Source: Cymbidium sinense
Lineage: Eukaryota > Streptophyta > Magnoliopsida > Asparagales > Orchidaceae
Assembly: GCA_021442155.1 (NCBI GenBank)
Contig: CM038222.1
Location: 53,625,352-53,689,351 of the forward strand
Direction: 5' to 3'
Length of the DNA stretch: 64,000 bases
Shown here: one piece after another, positions 36,511-48,040 of the stretch
Position numbering within the stretch: position 1 is the stretch's first letter
Layout: every line of letters begins with the position of its first letter
Program-made: the position numbers and the translations under genes
The notes under the pieces: model-generated
What the model was told of the DNA's origin: nothing
The model's input: the letters and a program-made list of their open reading frames with translations, nothing else
Database searches by the model: none

Positions 36511-39051
36511 TTAATTTCATCAATATGTATTTTTTGCATAAGAATTTAGATAGAGCTTTAAATTAATATTATAAAAATAATTCAATAAAAAAACAAAAAA
36601 AATATAAACTTTAAATGTACATGTTCATATTCATCATTTAAGTGTGCCAACATATATTGCTTGTATAGATATGTTTAGGACTTACTTATATGCATTCTAT
36701 ATATGATGGAAAGAAATGAACAAACATGTGTTATGTGATAGTAATTAACTCTAACTAATCTTAAGATGTCTTTCTTATTGAATGTGATTACCTAAAGTGA
36801 ACCTAAACCTAGGATTAATTAAATATATGTAAGAAGTAATCCACTAAAGAGAATTTATTTAACTAATTTGTTTTAGATGTGACTTAAGGTAGGGATAGAA
36901 GAGAGTAATCCTCTCTTTTCTTCTCTTTATAACACTTAGTTGTTGTGTGTAAACCAAGTTAAAGAAAAGAAAATATTAAGTAAAACTTACAAATTAATTA
37001 AATTACTTAAAGTGAAACCATCCTTTATAATTAAATTCATTCTTACTTAGAAAATTATAACAAAGCCTCGTTAAGGCATACCACACAAGCCTTAATACAA
37101 ACACCTTAGCATTAAGTAACCACTTTTAGCTTTATGTTAGGGCGGTGTTGGAGTGATGTATTATTTTAGACTCAATGTTAGGGTGTATGTTTCGTACACT
37201 GGATGTTAGGCCGCTATTAGTCTAATCATATTTTCTATAGGGGATTATGCTTAAGGGGCCACTAAAAAATAAATATAAATGCTCTCTTTGCAAGTTCTTA
37301 AGCCTCTAAGCATAATCCAAGTTAGGGCAGGTGGGCTTGGTTACCCATGTGCAGGGTGCTAAGTCTAAATTATAAATATAATTGCTTGGGTAGAATGTAT
37401 GTTTAGCTAACCTCTATTTTGCAGGTGTAGTTAGATTTACTCTTTCCATTTAAATGTAATTTTGCAATTAGGAATTAGGATTATGACTATGGGGAATTAA
37501 GATGAGCATTGGCTAGAAGATTATGTCTTATGCGCAAAGTATTCATCCTTAATTATACTTATTCTTTTATAATCTGGGATGTATAAGGGTGGAACTTGGC
37601 TACCCATTTTTTTTTTTTTTGGGTTGTACGGTGGTACCAGACTGCACTGACCTTTTATTCTTTTATGGTAGCTATAAATATTTGATGCTATGTTTAGCTT
37701 GTGCATTAGAAATGACATGCCTTTTCATAGTTTTTTATGATTGGTGTTTGTTGTATGGTCTAGATACGATTAGGCACTTAGAGAAAAATAAATCTTTTAC
37801 CCAACTATAACTCATAATTAAATTTTTAAATAACTTATAACCTCACATAAAGCCTGGGCATTAAATCAAGATAATTATAAGATTTAGCAACCCCTTAGCT
37901 GTATGGTTGTATGTTTAATCTCATGCATGTATGTTCTACCACTCTTGCAAAAATGGGAGCCTTCATTCTTGCACACATAAGAACCGCTTGACCTATGAAA
38001 GCAACTCCCACTAACAGAGCTTCACCCTTTTCTCTCTTGATTTATCCCATAACTTATTTCGACATGCATTAGACCAACAAAAATCCTAAAGCCTATGTCA
38101 AAATCAAGTGTCAAACACCAATAAAATTTCAAAATATTTGCATTAGACAAAGCCATTACTCATACCACTCATGCTCTAGTCTCTTTAGGGAGTGGATTTA
38201 AGGACTTTAGTCTTTTTCTAAATAATAAAAACCTAATTGTCTTGCAGAATCATATGACTTTCCTACATGGTTTTAAAGCGTAGGAAGAGTTAGCTAACAA
38301 CCACTCTATGCAGTTATAAGTTTAGCAGTCATGTGGTTTGTCCTCTCTTGTGGAGATAAATGATATGACCATTTTCACTTAGATTTAGGTCATGTTCTAA
38401 CTTGTGTTAGAACTCCCTAGATTTAGGATCCAAGGTAGCTATTTTCTTTGAGCTATAAGCATAAATCCTCACCTTTTAAGCATTCCCAAACCACAATCTT
38501 ATATTATTGGATTATAAGTCCTATATTACTAATAAAATGTCAACTTTAACTAAATTTATCTTCTCAACTTCAAACATATAAAGCCTCACCATTAGATAGA
38601 TTGGCATGCTCACTAGGCTTTCTAGTATCATGAGCATTCCCCGCTCATCTCTTTTGGCTTCCAAAATAAATCTCTCCATTTGATCTACTCCACTTGAGTT
38701 TCCAAAATAGCCAATCCTTTGATAGTCTTAACCTTCAAAACTTTGGAGATAATGATTGTCTACTTTAATCAAGAGTATTTCTAAGAAATTTACCTTCCTT
38801 AGGATGTAATTAACTATGCAGGCTTGCCTCCATAAGGAACTTTAAAACTCAGTTTAATATAAACTCAATTTTATTCATCCATGTAAAGTAGAAGAAAAAT
38901 ATCTGGTACATTCGAAGACACAACATGCCTTATGAGTCCTTATTTAGTGATTAGGTCTATTATAGGGTGATGATTTCTATCTTTCGAGATAGTGAATCAT
39001 TCCTTAATATCGTAAATAATCATTTTAATAAGTAATCCCTTAGATCTGTGT

Positions 39052-39771
39052 GGAGGTAGGTTGATATGGCTTAAGAAAATTTTGATTGGATTTGGATTTA
39101 GTTTGATTTAGTTTTGGTCATTTGAGTATGAATTTCATTTATATTTGTGAATATAAATGAAGGAATAATTGATTTATAAAGAAACCAATCAAGTTTGGAT
39201 TGATTCAGGTGGATATTTGGCTAAGCTCATGAAGGTAGGTCCATAAGGCTTAGGAAGGAATTTTAAAACTTGGGTTTGCTTTTGGGATTGAATCACTTGA
39301 AGTTGAATTTGGATTTAGATTTGAATTTGGTACATAATGGAGGGATTGAATTGATCTTGGAGAAAATCAATTGAATTTGGATTGGTTTGAATTTGGCTAA
39401 TGTTAAGTCATGGAGGTAGGTTGATAAGGCTTAAGAAAATTTTGATTGGATTTGGATTTAGTTTGATTTAGTTTTGGTCATTTGAGTATGAATTTCATTT
39501 ATATTTGTGAATATAAATGAAGGAATAATTGATTTATAAAGAAACCAATCAAGTTTGGGTTTGATTCAGGTGGATATTTGGCTAAGCTCATGAAGGTAGG
39601 TCCATAAGGCTTAGGAAGGAATTTTAAAACTTGGGTTTGCTTTTGGGATTGAATCACTTGAAGTTGAATTTGGATTTAGATTTGAATTTGGTACATAATG
39701 GAGGGATTGAATTGATCTTGGAGAAAATCAATTGAATTTGGATTGGTTTGAATTTGGCTAATGTTAAGTCC
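39052..39771 (+). repeat. 360-bp tandem duplication made of ~180-bp half-units
   Basis: 39052-39411 and 39412-39771 are nearly identical. The only differences I see are one substitution ('gatatgg' versus 'gataagg') and a small change at 'gtttggattg' versus 'gtttgggtttg'. Within each, 'gaaggtaggtccataaggct' and 'ggaggtaggttgataaggct' lie ~180 bp apart, so the basic period is about 180 bp. The same period occurs at 60200-60560 in copy J. High identity against the decayed surroundings marks this as recent. The left edge coincides with the end of copy E. Confidence 0.9.
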
Positions 39772-40126
39772 ATAAGATGGAATCAAAGGGCTTAAGAAGG
39801 ATTTTGATTTTGGATTTGGTTTTAGGATTGAATCAATTAGTTTTGGGATTTTGATTTGGATTTAGTATTTGAATTTGAATTTGAATTTGAGGTTTGGTTT
39901 TAGAAGGAAAATCATGGGTTGGGTTTATGCTATAGGATGGGCAAGTCTCCCTAAATCCCTAAAGCACAACTTATCCCTAAGGTTAACCCTTCTAAGTCTC
40001 TAGGCTTAGGTTAAGTGTTCACCTAATCACTAGAAGTATCTTACAACTAAAAAACTCTTAGTGTTTATAAGAGTTCTATATCTATGATGAGGAGGTTGAA
40101 GACTCACCCTAAAAGTGAGGTGAACT
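39772..40126 (+). mobile_element. Giant LTR-like unit, copy F (3' end fragment)
   Basis: Together with the 360-bp repeats to its left, this is the last ~1.07 kb of the unit. It contains 'ggcttaggttaagtgttcac', 'cacctaatcactagaagtat' and 'tataagagttctatatctat', ending 'gtgaggtgaact'. It matches 2670-2873 and 60880-61090. Confidence 0.75.
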
Positions 40127-41788
40127 AATATCTAAGGGAAATTCTTAGAATCGAGCAAACATCATCACAAACAAAAGAACCTATGACCGATTAAACGATT
40201 TGAAAATTACCATAGTGGGAATGGTTTTTTGTGGATATGTTGATTAGATCACACGCCTAGATGCGAGAAGAAGCCATAAGATGAGCCTAGAGTCTTACCT
40301 CTCCTTAGAATGTTGTATTCACCAATGGTCGCCACCTCCTTGCTCGAATCAACTCGATTTGGTGTTCTTCTCACCCAAAGGAAGAAGGGAATGGGTTCTT
40401 AGTTTCTTGGGGAACTCTTGGAGTGTGTGTGATAGCAAAATGAGTTCTCCTTTTTCTTGTTTCCCTTTGTGCTTGGTTTTGGCCAAAAATCACCACTACT
40501 GGTGTTTTTTTAGCACCTAGTGGATGTGCTATGGCTTGGGGTGGTTGGGAATGGTAGAGAATCATCTTAGGTGGCTTTGTTTGGTTGGCCAAAGCTTGGG
40601 GGTGACTTCCAAGAGGGATTAATGGGCGTCTTATGGCTTTCAAATGCTCTAATGGGTGATGTGAGGTAAATTCACCTTCCCATGAGTCATGGCCAACCCA
40701 ACCACCTCTTGGGTCAAGTTGAACAGTGTCCTTAGAGCTTAGGTGGACCAATGGGAGGGTATCAAGTGGCCAAGGAATGAAAATGACCACTTACATAGGT
40801 GATTTGTCTTTTTGGCAATGGATTTTATTTGGGCATATTTGAAATGAGTTAAAAGTGAGTTGGGCCAAATTTCATGTCATTTAGAGTTCATCAAGTTAGG
40901 TTTGGCTCAATTTGACCCATTTGGATCAAAATATGTCAAAATGGGTTAGGTTGGTTAGGTGAAGTTCATATGACTCTTTAGAGTGTGTTGGTGTAATTGG
41001 TTTGGTTTAATTCGATTTATATTTGATTTAGGTTCATTTGAATTCATTTGGGTCAAATGGGTAAGGTTGATCAATTTGACCAAATTAGCTTGGGTCATGG
41101 CTTGGCTTAGGTTTGGTTGATCATTTGGAATGTGTTGTGAGCTTTGGTTGAGTTCAATTTGGATTTGATTGGGTTATATGCTCATTTCACCCTTTAGGTC
41201 AAGTTGGGTCCAATAGGTCATTTGGGACTGTGAGTATATTGGGCTTAATTGAAGCTTTGGTCGAGTTCAACAATCAATTTGGAATGAACTTGAGCCATTG
41301 GTTGTAATCGATTTAGATTAGATTTTGATTTGAGCCATTTTGGCTATTTAGGTTAATTTGGGTCAACTTGGGTCAAGAGGGATAATTGGGTTAGGTTTGG
41401 CTTAATTGAAGGTCAAGTCATGTTCAAATATTGATTTTGGGTTGATTTGAATCATTGGTTTCAATAGATTTAGCTTATGTTACAATTTGGCTAGTTTTGG
41501 TTCATATGGGTTAAGGGGTTGACTTGGTCAAAGGGCTAGGTTGACTTGGTTTGACCCAATTTGTATCGATTGATCATCCTAAGGTGATCAACAATCATGT
41601 CATGAAGTTTGGATTGGCTTAATTCACTTTGATTTGGATTGAACTGGATTTTGGTTCATATAGGTCAAATTGGCCACTTTAGGTTAAGTGAACCAATTGG
41701 ATTTAGTTGGCTTTATTTTGAGTTGTGTTTGATTTAGTTGAGTTTATATATAGATTTGAGATTGATATATAAATTCAACTACAAAGAA
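40127..41788 (+). mobile_element. Giant LTR-like unit, copy G (middle fragment)
   Basis: Homologous to the middle of the unit: 'gagaagaagccataagatga' and 'gcctagagtcttacc' match the complement of copy E around 33720-33780. The TTGAC cluster follows (40880-41560). Both ends are truncated. The left joins copy F and the right stops in 'tatataaattcaactacaa' before internal-region sequence. The 139-codon minus ORF (40371-40790) and the plus ORF (40281-40520) resemble no protein and lie in non-coding LTR sequence. Confidence 0.65.
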
Positions 41789-42139
41789 CAGCCGCTAGGT
41801 TGACCTGTTGGTAGCACAATAAATTTAACCCGACCAAGGGCTACCCATCGGTGTGCAACGGCTATGCTGGAAAGAATGTGTAGCAGACTTATATCTTTCA
41901 AAGCAATGACAACCACCGAGATGACATATTGGTGGAACAATAAGTTGAACCTGACCTAAGGGAGACTACTAAGAGAGTGTCATTGCTTATCTCAACTCAA
42001 GAGTAGACAGGCAATTCCTGTAGGGAGTTTTGCTGACACTACCCTAAAGATAGGATGTCTACTTGGAAAAGGTGTCACTAATGGCATTAATTCCTAATCC
42101 ATAAGTGAATTTATATTTTCTTAGTTTATTATCGTGCAC
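41789..42139 (+). mobile_element. Fragment of the internal tandem-repeat region
   Basis: Matches 62385-62690 closely in order: 'gggctaccc', 'gaaagaatgtgtagcagact', 'gagactactaagagagtgtc', 'caggcaattcctgtagggag', 'gataggatgtctacttgga'. It carries one paired motif, GAAAGA (41870-41875) with TCTTTC (41894-41899). It sits between LTR fragment G and inverted LTR copy H without an LTR end on either side, so it was brought here by recombination or a nested event. Confidence 0.75.
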
Positions 42140-45100
42140 CCAATTGGTGTGCCGAGTGGAAATGTGTGATCCAGTCAGCATCGCGCAGCACTGACTCGGT
42201 TACGTAAGATAATAGAATTTTTCTTATTTTAAAAATTAATTAAATCACCTAAAACTTCAAAAAATTTTAGAAAGTAAAATACTTAATAAAAAATTACAAG
42301 GGCTCAATGGATTCGTCTTATTGAGAGGAATCTAATAAATCCAAAATACCTAATTTTTAATGTGTATTATAAGATTAATTTAGGTTTTAGTAAAAATTAA
42401 ATTTTAGTAATTAAACTAAAATACACATCAGATTGATCTGAGTTTTTGTGGATTGAAATTGAAGTTAAAATATACATACCATTAAAATTTCAAATCAAAA
42501 TGATTTATGGATTGAGAGATATTGCATTCTAAAGCTCAAATAGCCTACTTTAGTAAAAATAAATTAATAGACTTTATAAAAATTATGAAAAAATATTTAA
42601 ATAAGTTGAAACTTTGAAAAATTATAAAAAATCATAAAATATAAATAGATACTCATTTTGAAGATATTTCATAGAGGAATCCATTAAAATTATCTTTATT
42701 TAATTTTGAATAGTGATTTAAGCTTAATTAAGATTTAATTAAAAAGTTAATTAACTTAATTACTCCCTGATTATTTAATTAATTAACCTCAAATTTTTTG
42801 GGATTGTTTAAAGGGATGACCTCTCCCTCCTCCAATTTTCATGGGATTTATTGGCTAATTAATTAGAAAAATTAGCCAATTGAGTCTTAATTACTCTCTT
42901 TATTTAATTAAGGGTTAATTAATCTTATGAACGGCAACTTAATTAATTAATTGGGTCATTTATCACTGTTTAACAATGAGGAGATTTAGAGGATTGGATT
43001 GGGGCCTCTCTCCTAATCTTTTCCCTAAGTTTCCTTCACTTTTTCAAGAAGAAATTAATTAAGGATTAATGGACTAATTAATTACCTAATTAGTTTAATT
43101 AAAATTCAAGACACATTTAAAACTAATTAATTAATTGACGGGTAGATCTTCAGGTGTTCAATAGCCTAAAGATATTTAAGGAAATTATGGTTAGCTCACA
43201 TGCGTGAAAAATCATAAATGTACTTAATTAAATGGTTTAATTAACCATTGTGAGCCAATTGCATTAGGCCATTTCATTTCATCGGACTATTGCTAATTTA
43301 TTTTTCAATTCATTTGCATATCATATTGGCACATAGTTATTAGTTAATTACTTTATGGTAACATAGATAAGGGTTAATTAATTGATTTAATTCATACCCT
43401 AACTTAAATGATCCAAAAAATCAACTTAATCATATTTCATTAAATAAATTTAATTAACAAACATGGGAATGGATTAGGAATAGCAAATCTCTTCTCACAT
43501 TATTTAAATCAAATCAAAACTTGAGATTAAAAATGATATTAAAGAAGCTTTGGTTTATCTTAAATGATTTTATTTGATATGGTTGTCCTTAGAAATTAAT
43601 TTAATTGAATGAAATCATGTGTTTATGTTTATTTATTTCTTCCCAATCATGTTAAATATTGTATGTCATTCGAAATCATGCTTTCATCTTTTCAATGTAA
43701 AACTAAATCAAATAATTTTCTTTTATGTAAAGCTTGCATGTGTTGACTTAACTTAATATATCTGTGGCTATTATCACTACTAAATCTAAATGTATTTTTC
43801 AAAAGTTTATAAATGAATAGTAATGAGTGTCATTATGCTAAATTCATGTGCATATAGCTTAGACATGTGAGGTAAAGCTTTCTTTTCCTTAATTCATATG
43901 TAGTTTTACATGTATTTGAATGTTAATAAGTATATAGTCCAGACATCCTGGAATACGAGGCTTTAGTTAGCACCAAGGAGGTCATTTGATTACCTCACTT
44001 CCCTAGTTAATAGTGACACATACTTATTTGATTTCATTTACATATGTTCCTACATTAGAATTTGGATAAGACTTTACTCCATATGCATAAATATTTCAAT
44101 CAAATAAAAATACAACCTTTGCATAGTTTTTCTTCCTTTATTTATGTATACATCTATATGTATTTAAGAAAAGAAAATATTTAGCCTAGACATCCCAAGA
44201 ATATGAGGCTTTAAGTATCCCAAATGAGGTCATTTGATTACCTCACTTCCCTGGTTAACAATGACATGTACTAGCTTATGACTCTTATACATGTGTGTGT
44301 GTGTATTTAATTATGGAATTAGAACCACTCTTTCTTTTATCAAAGATCCATGCATTCATGAATGATTAAGTCGTTGAATTAATTAATCATGTGATTAGGG
44401 AGCTCTCATTCTTATATTCATGTATGCAAATTTACACATGTTTGAATGCAAATGGGTATATAGTTTGGACATCACGGGAATACAAGGCAATAGTTAGCCC
44501 CAAGGAGGTCATTTGATTACCTCACTTCCCTGGTTAACAATGACATGTGCCTATTTAATTTTATCCCTATATACTTTTGTATAAGAATTTAGATAGAGCT
44601 TTAAACTAATATGATTAAATAATTCAATCACATAAAATGATATAAACTTCACATACACAAATATTCATCATTTAAGTGTACTAAAAACATGTTGCATTTA
44701 TAGATACATTTAGGATTAAATCATATGCATGTTACATGTGATGGAAAGGAATGATTTAACATATGTCATGTGATTGTGATTCAATCAAATTAATTTTATG
44801 ATGCCTTTCATATTTAATGGGATTATTTAAAGTGGACATAAACTTAGGATTGATTTAAAAATGTGTAATAAGCCATTCACTAAAGAGAACTACATCAAAT
44901 TAACATGCTTTAGAAATTAGCTTAAGGTAAGGATGAAAGAGGGTAATCCTCTTTCTTCTCTTTACAACACTTAGTTGCTAACTGTAAATGATATGAAATA
45001 AAGAAAACACAAATTTAAATCCTCAAATCAACTAAACCACTTAAAGTGAAACCAACCCTTTATGTTAAATTGAATCCTTCTACACTTAGAGAAATACAAC

Positions 45101-47216
45101 TCTAATGGTTAGCATGACATACCACATAAGCCTTAACACATACATTAAAATTAAGCCACTACTTCTAGCTTTATATTAGGGCGGTGCTTAGTTTGATGTA
45201 TGTTTTATTTTTGATGTAATATTTTAGACTGGATGTTAGGGTGGATGTTTCATAGATTGGATGTTAGGCCGTGATTAGCCTAACCATATTTTTTGTAGAC
45301 GATTATGCTTAAGGGGATGCTTAAAAATAAATATAAATGCTCTCTTTACAGATTTCTTAAGCCCCTGAGAATAATCCAAGTTAAGATAGGTGGGCTTGGT
45401 TACCCATGTGTAGGGTGTCAAGTCCAAATTATGATATAACTGCTTGGGATTGTATGTATGTTTAACTAACCTCTATTTTGTAGGTGTAGTTAGATTTACT
45501 TTTCCTATTTTTAATATAATTTTACATTAAAAATTAGGATTAGTGTTATGAGGGATGATGATGAGAATTTGCTAGAAGGCTTTATCCTGGGAGGCCATAT
45601 GATGCCTTCGAAGTGGAGTAAATCAGATCAAATAGAGGCATGAAAATGATGACATGAAGGTTTGAAGACCCCACATAGCACTTATTCATTTATAAATTGT
45701 AATTACTCTTTCATATTCTAGTTTGTATAATGGTAGATCTCGGCTAAAGAAACTATTTTCTCTTTCAGGTTGTACGATGGTACCCGATCGCACTAGCCTA
45801 TTATTCTTTTATGGTTACTATAAGATATTTGATGTTATGTTTAGCTTGTGCATTAGAAATTATATGGCTCTTCATAGTTTCTTTATGATTGGTGTTTGTT
45901 GTATGCCTGGATGCGATTAGGCTCTTAGGGTAAAATAAATTTTCTATCCAATTAATCACTCACAATTAAAATTTTCTATAACTCATAACCTCACTAGAAA
46001 GCCTAGGATATAAATCAAGATAATTAAAATATTTAGTAATCCCTTAGTTGTATGGTTTTATATCTAATAACATGCATGCATATTCTTTCACTCTTGCAAA
46101 ATGAGGCCTTTGTCCTTACACGCATGAGAACCGCTTGACCTGTGAGAGCAACTCCTACTAATAAAAGTTAACTCTCCTTTCTTCTAATTTGGCTAATAAT
46201 CCATTTCATTATGCATTCAGACAAATAAAAATCCCAAAGCCTTTGTCAAAATGAAGTGTCAAAATGAAGTGTCAAAATTGAAATAAAATTTGAATAGATT
46301 TTGCATTAGATTAAGTCATTCTTTATACAACTCATGCTTCTAGTCTCTTAGGGAGTGGGTTTAAGGACTTTAGTCTCTTTCTAAATTAATAATAGTATAA
46401 TTATCTTGCAATTTCATATGATCAGACTACATGAATTTAAAGCATAGGAGGAGTTAGCTGGATGCCACTCTAAGAGATTGTAAGCCTAGCAATCAGATGG
46501 TTTATCCTCTCTTGTGGAGGTGAACATTATACCCATTATTGCTTAGATTTAGGTCACATTTTAGCTCTTCCTAAAGCTCCCTAGATTTAGGATCCGAAAC
46601 AGCTATTTTCTTCAGGCTACAAGCATAAATCCTCACCTCTTAGGTAATTTCATAAACTTCTGTTGGCGGATTATAAGCCCTATCAATCTAATGAAAATTC
46701 AACTCTAATAAATAAGTCTATTTAATTTCAAACATATAAAGCCCAATTAAAGGATATATTGGATTGCTCATTAAGTTTCCTAGTATCATGAGCATTCCCT
46801 ACTCATCTCCTTTGGCTTCCAAAATAAGTCTCTCCATTTGATCTTTCTCATTTGATTTTCCAAACATAACCAATCCTTTGATATTCTTAGCTTTGAAATA
46901 TTTGGAGACAATAATTGCCTACTTTAATCGAGAGTATTCCTAGGAAATTTACCTTCCTTAGGATGTAATTAACAATGGATACTTGCCTAAATAAAGAACT
47001 TTAAAACTTGGTTTATTATAAACTCTGCTTTATTCATCCATATAAAATAAGAAAAAAAAACTCTGGTACATTCGAGGACCCATCATGCCATAAGAGTCCT
47101 TATTAGGTGATTAATTTTATTGAAGGGTGATATCTCTATCTTTCGAGATAGTATATCCTACCTCAATGTGATATCCAATTAGTTCAATAAGTATCCCCTA
47201 CAACTCCATGGAGTCC
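42140..47216 (-). mobile_element. Giant LTR-like unit, copy H (5' ~5.1 kb, inverted)
   Basis: Begins in the GC-richer block ('gatccagtcagcatcgcgca', compare 34240-34300 in copy E) and runs to the unit's 5' end at about 47216 ('caactccatggagtcctgcc'). It includes TTAATTAA-rich sequence (42680-43440), three ~250-bp modules, 'ggatgttaggccg' motifs (45230-45275), a decayed hairpin block (about 45725-45790), and the conserved 5' block (46920-47210). The 3' third, with the TTGAC cluster, is missing. Confidence 0.75.
43930..44545 (-). repeat. LTR ~250-bp module, three copies (unit H)
   Basis: Inverted copies near 43935-44015, 44190-44275 and 44465-44545 share 'gaggtcatttgattacctca', 'cttccctggttaacaatgac' and 'gacatcccaagaatatgagg'-like strings. 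A (TG)n run lies between the second and third (about 44293-44304). Confidence 0.75.
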
Positions 47217-48040
47217 TGCCCATACATCCAAAAATAAACACCAAAAATGAAAAGATTTTGTTTAATTTATCTAGAAGAGTGGGTGGGTAGTAATTATCTA
47301 GCGGTGAGTATGAATACTACTGCTATGCATACTGCTGTGGAGGTGGTGGCAACGGCCGCTGTGGAAGTTGTAGCGTCCGGTATGATGGTTGAGGTGGTGG
47401 AAGAGGAGCTGGCAAGGGTGGCTGTTGAGCTCATAGTCATTCAAACTGAACTCTGGCTGGCTTCTTTCCCCTATCTACAAACACGATTGTCCCTAGCCTC
47501 TTCTCAAATACTTTTTGCAGCTTAAGCTTAGATGATTAGTCTTTGAAAAGAAACTATTTAACTTTCTCTTGTAGACTAGTTGCCTTATTGATTAATTTCT
47601 CAAAGGTTATGATTGTGAAGCCCTTGAGCATTGAAGCAACCGAGCCATGGATATTCTTTAAAAAAATTTTGATGGCATGTTGTTCGAACAGCTGTAGTTC
47701 ACATTTTATACTCAAGTTATGCCACGTCAGAATGTAATCAATATACAACTGTGGTTCACATTTCATACTCAGGTTATCCTTTATTGGGCTATAGAAAATC
47801 TATTGACAAAGAGCTGCTCTAACTCAATAAAAGTCTTCACTGAACCATTGGGCAGTTCGGTGCACCAATCGAATGCAGCCCCTAATAGACTACTAATAAA
47901 CAAGCAAAAGAGAAGTGCATCACTACCACCAATATTGCAACAACCGACTCTGAAATGTGTCATATGCTGCCACGGGTTCCCAGTGCCATCAAAACTTTTG
48001 AAGGAAGGTGGCACAAACCCTTTGGGGTATTGGATTACAT
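47217..48040 (-). pseudogene. Gypsy gag core and Pro-rich tail, copy 2
   Basis: The gag core is on the minus strand at 48014-47781: 'MPPSFKSFDGTGNPWQHMTH', 'GGSDALLFCLFISSLLGAAF', 'DWCTELPNGSVKTFIELEQL'. It continues at 47766-47554 with 'NIHGSVASMLKGFTIITFEK' and 'LINKATSLQEKVK'. This is the least damaged gag in the window and forms the particle shell in active elements. The Pro-rich tail follows (about 47440-47260, 'QQPPLPAPLPPPQPSYRTLQ'). The gene is cut at about 47243, where an end motif ('tttttggatgtatgg' on the minus strand) leads into LTR copy H. Zinc-knuckle segment, protease and pol are absent. Confidence 0.85.

Larger units (their letters stand above)
31574..39053 (-). mobile_element. 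Giant LTR-like unit, copy E, full length (~7.5 kb)
   Basis: Inverted and essentially complete. It begins 'tgttgacctcac' at 31574 (the unit's 3' end) and ends 'tagatctgtgtgg' near 39053 (its 5' end), losing a few terminal bases. In plus order: conserved 3' end (31574-31790), TTTGAATT-type sequence, TTGAC cluster (32550-33080), TAG/GATC block (33700-34330), TTAATTAA-rich stretch (34800-35560), two ~250-bp modules, 'ggatgttaggccg' motifs (37180-37215), and the hairpin region (37587-37605) followed by a 14-nt T run (37607-37620). It directly abuts copy D in head-on orientation. No target duplication is visible. Confidence 0.78.

Noticed and set aside
31574..39053. Target-site duplication around LTR copy E
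   Set aside because: No matching 5-bp flanks; the right end has lost several terminal bases and the left abuts another LTR copy.
39052..39771. Centromeric satellite
   Set aside because: The period is ~180 bp but there are only two 360-bp copies, inside an LTR unit; this is not an array.
40371..40790. 139-codon minus-strand ORF as a gene
   Set aside because: It is in the non-coding middle of LTR fragment G, has no homologous open frame in copies D, E or J, and its composition is that of translated repeat.
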